From NCBI GenBank assembly GCA_018650465.1, contig JABIFY010000075.1, positions 62,001 through 126,000 of the forward strand: a DNA stretch of 64,000 bases, in the 5' to 3' direction. Source of the DNA: Alphaproteobacteria bacterium (GTDB lineage: Bacteria; Pseudomonadota; Alphaproteobacteria; UBA2966). A program made the position numbers and the translations under genes. This document shows positions 52,484 through 61,050 of the stretch, one piece after another; position 1 is the stretch's first letter, and every line of letters starts with the position of its first letter. The notes beneath the pieces were generated by a model. The model had not been told where the DNA came from and searched no databases. It saw only the letters and a list, made by a program, of their open reading frames with translations.

Positions 52484-53230
52484 ATGAAAATCAACACCAG
52501 CACTTTATTTGCAGCTGCCGTACTGAGTTGCCTGCCTTTTTCCAGCGCCAATTCAGCAGATATCGACTGGCTGGTACACGAACGCCCACCCTTCAGGATG
52601 TGGATTGACGATACCACCGTGACAGGGCTGTTTGTTGAACAGGCCGCAAAGGTGTTTCGCGAAGCCGGTGTTTCTTTTGAATGGCGACGTTCCTCTGCCT
52701 CACGCACCCAAACATTGCTGGAAAAAAACCGTGGAGCCATATGCAGCACTGGTTGGTTCAAAACAGAGAAACGCCAGGCTTATGCAAAATTCAGCAAACC
52801 CTTTTATCAAGGTAATGGTACCGGTGCACTGGTTCGAAACGATCATACAGAGGTCTTGTTATACAAAACCTTTGAGGAATTGCTGGCCGATAAACATCTG
52901 TCGGTTGGTGTGAGACGCAAATGGTCCTACGGCAAATATTTTGATGCTCTGCTGGAGAAAAATGGTACGAAGAAGGTTGTTCATGACCAGACAAATGCCG
53001 GGTCCATTGCCATGTTGGCAGCAGGTCGTTTTGACTATCTGCTGATCTCTGTGGACACTTCTGATTTTCTGATGAATTCAGTAGACAGGGCCAAGGGGAA
53101 GCTGAAGGTATTGAAAATGACGGACGCACCAGCGGGGGACTTGCGCTATATTATGTGCAGTAACAATGTCAGCGATGAAATCATGGGTCGTCTGAACGAT
53201 GCCATTGATCGTCTGAAATTGGTCAAATAG
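52484..53230 (+). CDS. Periplasmic substrate-binding protein (type 2 fold), orphan
   Basis: A 248-residue protein. MKINTSTLFAAAVLSCLPFSSANS is a signal peptide, cleaved near residue 24. The mature part starts ADIDWLVHERPPFRMWIDDTTVTGLFVEQA, typical of amino-acid-type extracellular binding domains. Later KAKGKLKVLKMTDAP and YIMCSNNV fit the second lobe. No permease or ATPase genes are adjacent, and the composition is more AT-rich than its neighbours. It may serve as a sensor-like or stand-alone binding protein. Confidence 0.82.
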   Translation: MKINTSTLFAAAVLSCLPFSSANSADIDWLVHERPPFRMWIDDTTVTGLFVEQAAKVFREAGVSFEWRRSSASRTQTLLEKNRGAICSTGWFKTEKRQAYAKFSKPFYQGNGTGALVRNDHTEVLLYKTFEELLADKHLSVGVRRKWSYGKYFDALLEKNGTKKVVHDQTNAGSIAMLAAGRFDYLLISVDTSDFLMNSVDRAKGKLKVLKMTDAPAGDLRYIMCSNNVSDEIMGRLNDAIDRLKLVK

Positions 53231-53248
53231 TCCTGTCGGCTTCGTCAA

Positions 53249-53833
53249 CTATTCCTGTTTTCGGGCCCAGTCTTCGCGGTTGATCGTTAACACGGGCAGC
53301 TTACCCAGGCCTCGCGCAACTGAACCCCACAAATCCAGGTGGCGACTGTAAGTCAGACCAATGGTTTCCAATATCCTTTTCGATCCTTCGTTGCCAGGGT
53401 CATAACAGGCATAAAACCGATCGTGCCCGCCCGCACCGAAATACCAGGCCGTGGCATGGCTTGCAGCCTCCAGGCCCAGGCCCTTGCCCCAATAGGCCTG
53501 ACCATAACCATAACCGATCTCGGCCCCCTCACCTTCAATCTGGCCGCGCTCAAATCCGCAGAAGCCGAGCAGCGTGCCAGTTGGTGCCAGATCATCCGTT
53601 CGCGCCGTGACGGCCCAGCCGCCATAACCTTTCTGTGCCCAGGGTTCAGAATAACAATCGATATACTGGGCCGCGCAGGCTTGCTCTTCTGCCAGAGTTT
53701 GTGGCTGTAACGACAAGGTGGCCATCACTTCGGGATCATGCATGATTGTGCGCCACAGATCGTCCACATCCTCCGGCACAAATGGCCGCAAGATCAAGCG
53801 CCCGGTCGACAATGTGGGTGGCGTTCGGCTCAT
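53249..53833 (-). CDS. GNAT-family N-acetyltransferase, RimJ-like
   Basis: A 194-residue acetyltransferase. TLSTGRLILRPFVPEDVDDLWR is the usual start of RimJ/RimL-type enzymes. GEGAEIGYGYGQAYWGKGLGLEAASHATAWYF contains the acetyl-CoA loop (QAYWGKGLGLEA). The late CYDPGNEGSKRILETIGL is also typical. The substrate (protein N-terminus, amino acid or drug) is unknown. Confidence 0.92.
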   Translation of the reverse strand: MSRTPPTLSTGRLILRPFVPEDVDDLWRTIMHDPEVMATLSLQPQTLAEEQACAAQYIDCYSEPWAQKGYGGWAVTARTDDLAPTGTLLGFCGFERGQIEGEGAEIGYGYGQAYWGKGLGLEAASHATAWYFGAGGHDRFYACYDPGNEGSKRILETIGLTYSRHLDLWGSVARGLGKLPVLTINREDWARKQE

Positions 53834-53957
53834 GTTTCCATGCCCTCGGTAAACCCGATTTTCATACGGCGATTATGTCGACCCTTGTTGTCCATTTTCA
53901 GCACGTTCTGATTGTCCTGGCAAAAAGGTCTGAAAAAAAGATTACCGATCTGTGGCG

Positions 53958-54305
53958 TCATTGGTCGTGGAAGCGCACGCTGTCGTCCGGTGCCGCATCG
54001 TGGTCGGACAAGGTATAGTCCCGCGTGACAGATGCCACCCGCAGGCGGTAATCCAGAAACAGGCCATCCCGACCCTTTGTCTGGGCGGACCGATGTTGTT
54101 CAACATTGCGCCACGCCTGCACGGCGGCTTCGTCCCGCCAGTAAGAAAGGGACACAAACTTGCCGGGACTTGTCACGCTTTCGAAGCGTTCGATGGAAAT
54201 AAATCCGTCACGCTCTTCCAGCAGCGGCCTTAGTTTGGCTGCGACATCGAAGTACTCATCTTTTTGCGCCGGGTCAGGCTCAAATTCAAAAATAACGGCA
54301 ATCAT
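53958..54305 (-). CDS. Antibiotic biosynthesis monooxygenase (ABM) domain protein
   Basis: A 115-residue ferredoxin-like-fold protein. IAVIFEFEPDPAQKDEYFDVAAKLRPLLEERDGFISIERFES and SLSYWRDEAAVQAWRNVEQHRSAQ are typical of ABM/EthD-like proteins, which act as cofactorless monooxygenases or heme-degrading enzymes. It is 21 bp upstream of nothing it pairs with: the PDH-E1-like gene lies on the same strand before it, so it may be the last gene of that transcript. Confidence 0.9.
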   Translation of the reverse strand: MIAVIFEFEPDPAQKDEYFDVAAKLRPLLEERDGFISIERFESVTSPGKFVSLSYWRDEAAVQAWRNVEQHRSAQTKGRDGLFLDYRLRVASVTRDYTLSDHDAAPDDSVRFHDQ

Positions 54306-54326
54306 GATTTCCCCGATATTACAATA

Positions 54327-56702
54327 TTACGTGTCGAATCGTGACGCTGCACGCTCGATCGCATCTTCATTGATATCATAGTGCCGGTAAATATCTATTG
54401 TGTCGCCGCTTTGACCAAATTCGCGCACACCCAAAGGCGAGACCGCATGACCTCGCACCCCACCCAGCCAGGCCAGCGAAGCGGGATGACCATCAATCAC
54501 TGTTACCAGGCGGGCATTAGCCGCCAGCGGTTCCATCAAATCTTCCACATGGGCCATTTCGCCCGCGTCCGTGCCATGCAGGCGTTTGCGTTCCAGCTGT
54601 TGCCAGTCATTGTACAGACGGTCCGTTGAGGTCACGACCAGCAGACCTGCATCAGGGTGTTTTTCCAGTAATCGCGCATGGGCCGTGATGGCCTCAGTGG
54701 TCAGAGCGCCTGTGCAAATAATGGCAATGCTACCCTCGGCGCCCGGTTTATGCAGCCAGTAACCGCCATGGATAACCTGGTGTTTCAGGTCATCATCGAG
54801 CGTACGGCTTAACTGTTTCACCGGGCGGGTCGACAGACGCAAGTAAACCGCGCCGCCGTCTGCCTCGTCCTGCATATGTTCGAACGACCAGCGCATGATC
54901 TCGCCCACCTCGTCGGCAAAAGCGGGCTCGAACGAGGTCAGGCCGGGCTGCCCCATGCCGATCATGGGCGTGGAAATGGACTGGTGCGCGCCGCCTTCCG
55001 GGGCCAGGGTGACACCCGACGGCGTGCCCACAATCATGAAGCGGGCATTTTGATAGCAGGCATAATTAAGGCTATCGAGACCACGGGCGATGAAGGGATC
55101 ATAGACCGTACCGATGGGCAACAGGCGCACACCAAACAGGCTGTCGGCCATACCAAAAGCCGCCAGGTTCAGGAACAGATCACTTTCCGCGATGCCCAGT
55201 TCGATATGCTGACCTTCTGGTGACCTGATCCACTTCTGTACTGAAGGTACCTTGCGGTTACGAAACTCATCATCATGTTTTTCGCGCCCGAACAGGCCGC
55301 GCTGATTTACCCAGCCGCCCAGATTTGTTGACTGCGTCACATCCGGCGAAGTTGTCACGATGCGGTCGGCGAACTCTCCACCCGTTTTGGCGATGTCGTT
55401 GAGAATGCGTCCAAAGGCCTCCTGGGTGGATCCCTTCTCCACAAGTTCCAGTGACAGTTCAGCAGGGATTTCAATGCGCGGGGCAGACTTCTTGCGACTG
55501 CCTTCGTGGTTAAAGGGCACGGACTTCAGGAAGTTTTCCAGGTCACCTGGCTCCAGCCCCAAACCAGAAGTCAGGTCCCATTCCTGGCCGGGCGAAATAC
55601 CGTTCTGGACACGATATTCATCCATCTGCTGGTCATTCATGATACCGGCGTGATTGTCCTTGTGACCTTGTAAAGGTGTGCCATGGCCCTTGACCGTGTA
55701 ACAGATAAAGCAGGTCGGCTTGTCATCGGGCACGGTTTCAAATGCATTGATCAGGGCTTCCAGACAATGGCCACCCAGGTCGGTCATGACCTCATGCAAT
55801 TCCTCATCGTTATAGCTGTCGATCAGGACATGCAAAGCCGGATCATCTGGCAGGTCCGTCTTGATCTGTTTGCGCCAGGCGGCACCGCCCTGAAAGGCCA
55901 GAGCCGAGAAAATGTCATTTTCACAATCGTTGAACCAACCGCGCAGGGCCTTGCCGCCCGGACGCTGGAAAGCATTGTAGAGCTTGCGGCCATATTTGAC
56001 CGTAACCACATTCCAGCCCACAGCCCGGAAAAACCGGCCGATCAGGCGAAACAGTTGTTCGTTGATCATGCCGTCCAGACTCTGGCGGTTATAATCAATG
56101 ACCCACCAGACATCGCGCAGGTCATGTTTCCAGGTATCCAGCAAGGCCTCGTAGATATTGCCTTCATCCAGTTCGGCATCGCCGACCAGGGCCACCATGC
56201 GGCCTGGCTTTTCCGGTGTCTCGATCAGGCCTTTGGTTTGCAGGTAATCCTGGGTCAGGGCCGCAAAGTTGGTCAGGGCCGCCCCAAGGCCTACTGAACC
56301 CGTCGAAAAATCCACTTCGTCGCCGTCCTTGGTGCGCGACGGATAGGATTGCGCCCCACCCAGGGCACGGAAATTCTGTAAATTGTCCAACGACTGTTTG
56401 CCAAACATATAATTGATCGCATGAAACACCGGACTGGCATGGGGCTTCACCGCCACACGGTCTTCCGGCTTCAGCACCCGGCCATACAAGGCCGTCATGA
56501 TGGTGTTGATCGAGGCACAACTGGCCTGGTGCCCCCCGACCTTGACGCCATCACGGTTGGGCCGGATGTGATTGGCATGATGGATCGTCCAGGACGACAG
56601 CCAGCGCACCTTTTTTTCCATGGCACTGAGGATCGCCAGTTCGTTGGCAGGCACGGGATTTACAGGGGCGATAGTGAATTCAGGCTCGGTCAACATGGTC
56701 AT
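54327..56702 (-). CDS. Pyruvate dehydrogenase E1-like 2-oxoacid dehydrogenase (MdeB-like candidate)
   Basis: A 791-residue homodimeric-type E1, about 100 residues shorter than AceE (887). The thiamine diphosphate motif is GDAELDEGN at 174-182 with N205 in IDYNRQSLDG. HASPVFHAINYMFG and YPSRTKDGDEVDFSTGSVGLG precede it; the C-terminal transketolase-like domain ends EFGQSGDTIDIYRHYDI. No E2/E3 genes are near, but an Lrp-family regulator is divergently encoded. Pseudomonas MdeB, an alpha-ketobutyrate dehydrogenase homologous to E1, has just such a regulator (MdeR). Pyruvate or 2-oxobutyrate are both plausible substrates. Confidence 0.88.
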   Translation of the reverse strand: MTMLTEPEFTIAPVNPVPANELAILSAMEKKVRWLSSWTIHHANHIRPNRDGVKVGGHQASCASINTIMTALYGRVLKPEDRVAVKPHASPVFHAINYMFGKQSLDNLQNFRALGGAQSYPSRTKDGDEVDFSTGSVGLGAALTNFAALTQDYLQTKGLIETPEKPGRMVALVGDAELDEGNIYEALLDTWKHDLRDVWWVIDYNRQSLDGMINEQLFRLIGRFFRAVGWNVVTVKYGRKLYNAFQRPGGKALRGWFNDCENDIFSALAFQGGAAWRKQIKTDLPDDPALHVLIDSYNDEELHEVMTDLGGHCLEALINAFETVPDDKPTCFICYTVKGHGTPLQGHKDNHAGIMNDQQMDEYRVQNGISPGQEWDLTSGLGLEPGDLENFLKSVPFNHEGSRKKSAPRIEIPAELSLELVEKGSTQEAFGRILNDIAKTGGEFADRIVTTSPDVTQSTNLGGWVNQRGLFGREKHDDEFRNRKVPSVQKWIRSPEGQHIELGIAESDLFLNLAAFGMADSLFGVRLLPIGTVYDPFIARGLDSLNYACYQNARFMIVGTPSGVTLAPEGGAHQSISTPMIGMGQPGLTSFEPAFADEVGEIMRWSFEHMQDEADGGAVYLRLSTRPVKQLSRTLDDDLKHQVIHGGYWLHKPGAEGSIAIICTGALTTEAITAHARLLEKHPDAGLLVVTSTDRLYNDWQQLERKRLHGTDAGEMAHVEDLMEPLAANARLVTVIDGHPASLAWLGGVRGHAVSPLGVREFGQSGDTIDIYRHYDINEDAIERAASRFDT

Positions 56703-56826
56703 AAAGGGAAGTCCTGTCAGGGGTAATAACTAGCGCCATTATGGCAAATCATATCCTGCTGTGTATTGCCTATTTGCTCTACTATTTGCTATATCTTGGT
56801 ATATTCTGCTAATTTTGGAGACTTTT
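56703..56826. promoter_or_regulatory. AT-rich divergent control region with repeated TATTTGCT-like motifs
   Basis: TATCCTGCT (ending 56760), TATTTGCT (56771-56778 and 56783-56790) and TATTCTGCT (ending 56810) recur in the gap between the E1-like gene and the Lrp-family gene. Lrp-type regulators bind degenerate AT-rich repeats, so this is the probable binding region for autoregulation and control of the E1-like gene. Confidence 0.45.
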
Positions 56827-57285
56827 ATGGCATTTGATAGCGTTGATCGGCGTATCGTGCATGAATTGCAGGCAGATGGCCGCCTGACAAATGCCGAGCT
56901 TTCCAAGCGCGTTAACCTCTCGCCCTCCCCCTGTTTGCGCCGGGTCAAAAACCTGGAAGAACAAGGCATCATCACCGGCTATACAGCCAATGTGGATCAG
57001 GACAAGTTTGGTTTGCCCATCAGCATCTTTGTCTCTGTTAAACTGGAAAAACAGACAGAAGAAATGCTGCGCACCTTCGAGGCCGAAATCGGCAAGATTG
57101 ATGAAATCGTCGAATGTTATCTGATGACCGGCGGCTTTGATTATTTGTTGAGGATTATCACGGATAGTCTGAATAGTTATCAAAACGTGCTCACCAAACG
57201 CATCACCCACATTCCCGGCATCGCTTCCATCGAATCAAGTTTTGCGCTGGGTATTATCAAACAAAGCAAGATTTATCCGGGGTGA
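56827..57285 (+). CDS. Lrp/AsnC-family transcriptional regulator
   Basis: A 152-residue regulator. The ATG at 56827 follows TTTTGGAG; an upstream in-frame extension is AT-rich and unlike the family. The helix-turn-helix is at about 20-42 (LTNAELSKRVNLSPSPCLRRVKNLEEQGII). The C-terminal RAM domain contains ECYLMTGGFDYLLRIITDSL, which forms the amino-acid-binding region. It is divergent from the E1-like gene and likely controls it in response to an amino acid. Confidence 0.95.
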   Translation: MAFDSVDRRIVHELQADGRLTNAELSKRVNLSPSPCLRRVKNLEEQGIITGYTANVDQDKFGLPISIFVSVKLEKQTEEMLRTFEAEIGKIDEIVECYLMTGGFDYLLRIITDSLNSYQNVLTKRITHIPGIASIESSFALGIIKQSKIYPG

Positions 57286-57288
57286 ATA

Positions 57289-57603
57289 TTACTTCTTCGC
57301 CGTTCGCATGGCCGCGCCAACTGCGCCTTCGGCCCAGGGCTGCATTTGAGTCCAACCCTCCAGGGCCTCGGGTGGGACGGCGTAATAGGGCATCTTGCCG
57401 TGGGTCGTTGAGCCCTGGTCGATGAAGGCCTGTTTGTTCTGGTCGTCAGCTTTCAGGAATAGTTCCTCGGCCTTGTTCACCAGGGCAAACATTTTGGCAT
57501 CGAGGAAAATGCCATAACCACCGAACATCCTTTTTGTTATGACGTCGCCAAGGGGGCTGAGGATTTCCAGCACGTTGTTCATGAATTCACTTTGTTCGGT
57601 CAT
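57289..57603 (-). CDS. TfoX N-terminal-domain protein
   Basis: A 104-residue single-domain TfoX/Sxy N-terminal protein. The ATG at 57603 follows AGGACAAAACC; a TTG at 57618 would overlap the dnaE2 stop. VITKRMFGGYGIFLDAKMFALV is the hallmark, and MPYYAVPPEALEG the second conserved block. It begins 11 bp after the dnaE2 stop on the same strand, so it is probably the last gene of the SOS mutasome transcript. It converges with the Lrp-family gene. Confidence 0.9.
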   Translation of the reverse strand: MTEQSEFMNNVLEILSPLGDVITKRMFGGYGIFLDAKMFALVNKAEELFLKADDQNKQAFIDQGSTTHGKMPYYAVPPEALEGWTQMQPWAEGAVGAAMRTAKK

Positions 57604-57614
57604 TGGTTTTGTCC

Positions 57615-60600
57615 TCAATGAAAATCACGTGACGGGAAATGCCTGGGGTCAGCCTGGGCTTTGCCGGTCTCGGGGGCTTCGTCCAGTTCGTCCAGCAAGT
57701 AACTGTAATCCCCCAGGTGCCGGGCGATGACGTGGATGACGCGGCCTTCGCGTTGCACCACGCCGGTAATGCCCAATAACCTGGATCGCAAGACGACCTT
57801 GCGGAATTTTTCGAAAACCTTGGGCCATATGATGATGTTGGCGATACCGGTTTCGTCTTCCAGGGTGGCGAAGATCACACCGCTGGCGGTGCCGGGGCGC
57901 TGGCGGGAAATGACCAGACCGGCGAGGCGCACGGCACTGTCGGGATCGACCGTGGGCAGGGCTTCGTTGCTGATGAAACCACGATGCTGGAAACGTCGAC
58001 GCAGCAGTTTTAACGGATGGGCCTTGAGGCTGAGGCGGGTGGCGGCGTAATCATCAATGACCTGCTCCCCCAGTTGGGCCAGCGGCAGGGTGACATCTGG
58101 TTCAATCTGGAAATTGCCTCCAGGCCCGGAACTTTCAGGCCTCGAATTTTGACGCTGCTTTGCTTCCCGCGCTTCGGCAGCGGCAAACAGAGGCAAGACC
58201 GTATCGCCCAGCCCCTTCACCGCCCACAAGGCATCACGGCGATTAAGCTGCATGGAAGCAAAAGCATCTGCCCGGGCCAGACGATCAAGCACCTTTGGGC
58301 CCAAGCCACTGCGATGCCAAAGATCAGAAACATCGGCATAATCCTGCCCCCGATGGGCCACGAGAGTTTGCGCATCGGCCTCCCGCAGGCCCTTGATCTG
58401 GCGCAGGCCCAGGCGCAGGGCCACACGACCACTCCCCGGCTGTTCCGGCTTGCGCCCCTTGCCACGATGGCGCACAGGCGGCTTATGAAAATCGTGAGGT
58501 TCCAGCGTACAATCCCAATTCGAATGATTAACATCCACTGGCCGCACCACGGCACCATGTTCACGGGCATCGCGCACGATCTGGGCCGGGGCATAAAACC
58601 CCATGGGTTGACTGTTCAGCAAAGCTGCTGCAAAGGCCGACGGGTAATGGCATTTCAGCCAGGCAGAGACATAAACCAACAAGGCAAAGCTGGCGGCATG
58701 GGATTCGGGGAAACCATATTCGCCAAAGCCTTCGATCTGTTTAAAACACCGCGTGGCAAATTCCTCGTCATAGCCTTTTTCAAGCATACCGCCGACAAAG
58801 CGCTCACCATAACCATGGATCTTGCCGGTCTTGCGGAAGGTGGCCATGGCCCGGCGCAGGCCATCGGCTTCGGAGGGCGTGAAGCCCGCCCCCACCACGG
58901 CGATCTTCATGGCCTGTTCCTGGAACAAGGGCACGCCCAGGGTTTTGCCCAGCACGGCCTCCAGTTCCTTTGAGGGATAGTTCACCTCTTCCTCGCCATT
59001 ACGGCGGCGCAGGTAGGGATGCACCATATCGCCCTGGATGGGACCGGGCCGCACGATGGCGACCTCAATCACCAGGTCATAGAAATTACGTGGTTTGAGG
59101 CGTGGCAGCATGGACATCTGGGCCCGGCTTTCCACCTGGAAGACACCCACAGAATCGCCCTTGCACAACATGTCATAAACGCGGGGGTCTTCGGCAGGTA
59201 CCGTCGCCAAAGTGAGGCTGCGGCCATGGTGCTTTTCGATGAAGGAGAAGGCCCGGCGAATGCAGCTGAGCATGCCCAAGGCCAGCACATCAACTTTCAG
59301 AATCCCCAGCGTGTCCAGATCATCCTTGTCCCATTCGATCACCGTGCGGTCTTCCATGGCCGCGTTGGCGATGGGCACCACTGACGACAAGGCGTTCCGG
59401 GTTATGACAAAGCCACCGGTATGCTGCGACAGATGACGCGGGAAACCACGAATTTGCGTGGCCAGATCCAGTGCCTGGGCAAGGCGCGGATCGGTGGGAT
59501 CAAGCCCGGCTTCCCGCACCCGGTCATCAAGGAATTCACCGTCTTTGCTGGAACCCCAGCCCATGCCGGAGAGAGCCGCGCCCACATCTTCCGACAACCC
59601 CAGAGCCTTGGCTATTTCACGTACCGCACTTTTGGTCCGATAGGTCACCACGGTCGCGGTCAGGGCGGCTCGCTCACGACCATATTTTTGATAGATATAC
59701 TGGATCACTTCTTCCCGGCGTTCATGTTCAAAATCTACATCGATATCCGGCGGCTCGTTGCGCTCTGCCGAGATAAAACGTTCGAACAACAAATCCACCC
59801 GGTCCGGATCAACCGCCGTAATACCAAGGCAATAACAAACCGCCGAATTGGCCGCCGAGCCCCGCCCCTGGCATAGAATACCCCGGGCCCGTGCAAAGCA
59901 GACAATGTCATGCACGGTCAAAAAATAGGGCGCGTATTTCAAATCCCCGACCAGGGTCAGTTCATGTTCGACGGCCTTGCGGATTTTGGCCGGAATGCCA
60001 TCGGGATAACGCCGCTCAGCCCCCTCCCAGGTCAGCTTCTCCAACTCGCTTTGCGGGGTTTCACCCGGCGAGATGGTTTCTTCCAGATATTCGTAGGCCA
60101 ACTCTTCCAGACTGAAATCACACAGGCCCGGCAGCTGGGCACTGCGGGCCACGGCCTCTTCGTAATTGGCAAACAGGCGGGCCATTTCGGCAGGCGATTT
60201 CAAATGCCGCTCGCCATTGCCCTGCAGGCGGAACCCGGCTTCGGCCACAATGGTATGTTCGCGAATACAGGTCAGCACATCCTGCAAAGCCCGGCGGTGC
60301 GGGTCATGGGCATGCACATCGTTGGTGGCCACCAATGGTGTGCCTGCATCGATTGCCATGATCTCGAGGCGTGCCAGGCGGGCGTCATCATCCCCACGAT
60401 AGAGATGCCGGGCCGCCAACCAGATCACCGCATCCTTATGGGCCCGACGACGCAGAGTCTTGAGGGTTTTGGCAAAGGCGGCCTCGGCTTTTGTTGTTGG
60501 CATTTCAGGTGGCACCACCACCAGCACCTGGTCGCGCCCGGCCCCGAAAACCGGCCCGAAAAGATCATCCAGATCAAACCAGCACTCGCCTTTGGGTGCC

Positions 60601-60917
60601 CGCCGGTTGCCCAATGTCAGCAATTGCGACAGTCGCCCGTACGCCGCCCGGTCACGCGGAAAGGTCAGAATATCCGGCCCGCCTTCATGTCCATAGTCCG
60701 GCACCAGCCGACAGCCCGGCACAAAGGGCAACTCACTTTGTTTCGCCGCCGCATGTCCGCGCACTACCCCCGCCAGGGTATTACGATCCGCCACCACCGC
60801 CCCGCAATGCCCCAACACCGCCGCCCGCGTCACCAGTTCCTCGGCATGGGACGCACCCCGCAAAAAGCTGAAGTTCGTCGTGGTTTCCAGTTCCATATAG
60901 GCGATGTTGTTACTCAT
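57615..60917 (-). CDS. dnaE2: Error-prone DNA polymerase III alpha (DnaE2/ImuC)
   Basis: A 1100-residue C-family polymerase for mutagenic lesion bypass. The PHP domain opens the protein (YMELETTTNFSFLRGASHAEELV). Catalytic aspartates lie in PDIDVDFEHERREEVI; the GRGSAANSAVCYCLGI loop precedes them. Near the end SAVRLAGLVISRQRPGTASGVIFATLEDETG is the OB fold. It lacks the long C-terminal part of the replicative DnaE1 (about 1160). It is the catalytic partner of ImuA and ImuB, with a GIY-YIG gene and a palindromic repeat separating it from imuB. Confidence 0.95.
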   Translation of the reverse strand: MSNNIAYMELETTTNFSFLRGASHAEELVTRAAVLGHCGAVVADRNTLAGVVRGHAAAKQSELPFVPGCRLVPDYGHEGGPDILTFPRDRAAYGRLSQLLTLGNRRAPKGECWFDLDDLFGPVFGAGRDQVLVVVPPEMPTTKAEAAFAKTLKTLRRRAHKDAVIWLAARHLYRGDDDARLARLEIMAIDAGTPLVATNDVHAHDPHRRALQDVLTCIREHTIVAEAGFRLQGNGERHLKSPAEMARLFANYEEAVARSAQLPGLCDFSLEELAYEYLEETISPGETPQSELEKLTWEGAERRYPDGIPAKIRKAVEHELTLVGDLKYAPYFLTVHDIVCFARARGILCQGRGSAANSAVCYCLGITAVDPDRVDLLFERFISAERNEPPDIDVDFEHERREEVIQYIYQKYGRERAALTATVVTYRTKSAVREIAKALGLSEDVGAALSGMGWGSSKDGEFLDDRVREAGLDPTDPRLAQALDLATQIRGFPRHLSQHTGGFVITRNALSSVVPIANAAMEDRTVIEWDKDDLDTLGILKVDVLALGMLSCIRRAFSFIEKHHGRSLTLATVPAEDPRVYDMLCKGDSVGVFQVESRAQMSMLPRLKPRNFYDLVIEVAIVRPGPIQGDMVHPYLRRRNGEEEVNYPSKELEAVLGKTLGVPLFQEQAMKIAVVGAGFTPSEADGLRRAMATFRKTGKIHGYGERFVGGMLEKGYDEEFATRCFKQIEGFGEYGFPESHAASFALLVYVSAWLKCHYPSAFAAALLNSQPMGFYAPAQIVRDAREHGAVVRPVDVNHSNWDCTLEPHDFHKPPVRHRGKGRKPEQPGSGRVALRLGLRQIKGLREADAQTLVAHRGQDYADVSDLWHRSGLGPKVLDRLARADAFASMQLNRRDALWAVKGLGDTVLPLFAAAEAREAKQRQNSRPESSGPGGNFQIEPDVTLPLAQLGEQVIDDYAATRLSLKAHPLKLLRRRFQHRGFISNEALPTVDPDSAVRLAGLVISRQRPGTASGVIFATLEDETGIANIIIWPKVFEKFRKVVLRSRLLGITGVVQREGRVIHVIARHLGDYSYLLDELDEAPETGKAQADPRHFPSRDFH

Positions 60918-60960
60918 GGTTTTTCCTTATTTTCGCGCCGTGCCTGATCCAGCCGCGTAG

Positions 60961-61040
60961 ATGCCGGATCGGGGTCCGGCATGACGGAGTGAGAAATTCG
61001 TATGCTCTCCGTCACCCCGCACTTGATGCGGGGTCCATGC
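60961..61040. repeat. Dispersed palindromic repeat, copy R4
   Basis: Two hairpin units, GCCGGATCGGGGTCCGGC (from about 60963) and CCCCGCACTTGATGCGGGG (within 61007-61040), flanked by complementary CGGAG/CTCCG. The second unit and its flank match R2 (11708-11741) at 33 of 34 bases. It lies in the gap between the GIY-YIG gene and dnaE2, that is, inside the mutasome operon. Confidence 0.85.
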
Positions 61041-61050
61041 TTCGAATACT

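Noticed and set aside
58017-58973. 318-residue open frame on the plus strand
   Set aside because: It is the complement of dnaE2, which has catalytic motifs; the antisense product has no domain-like features.
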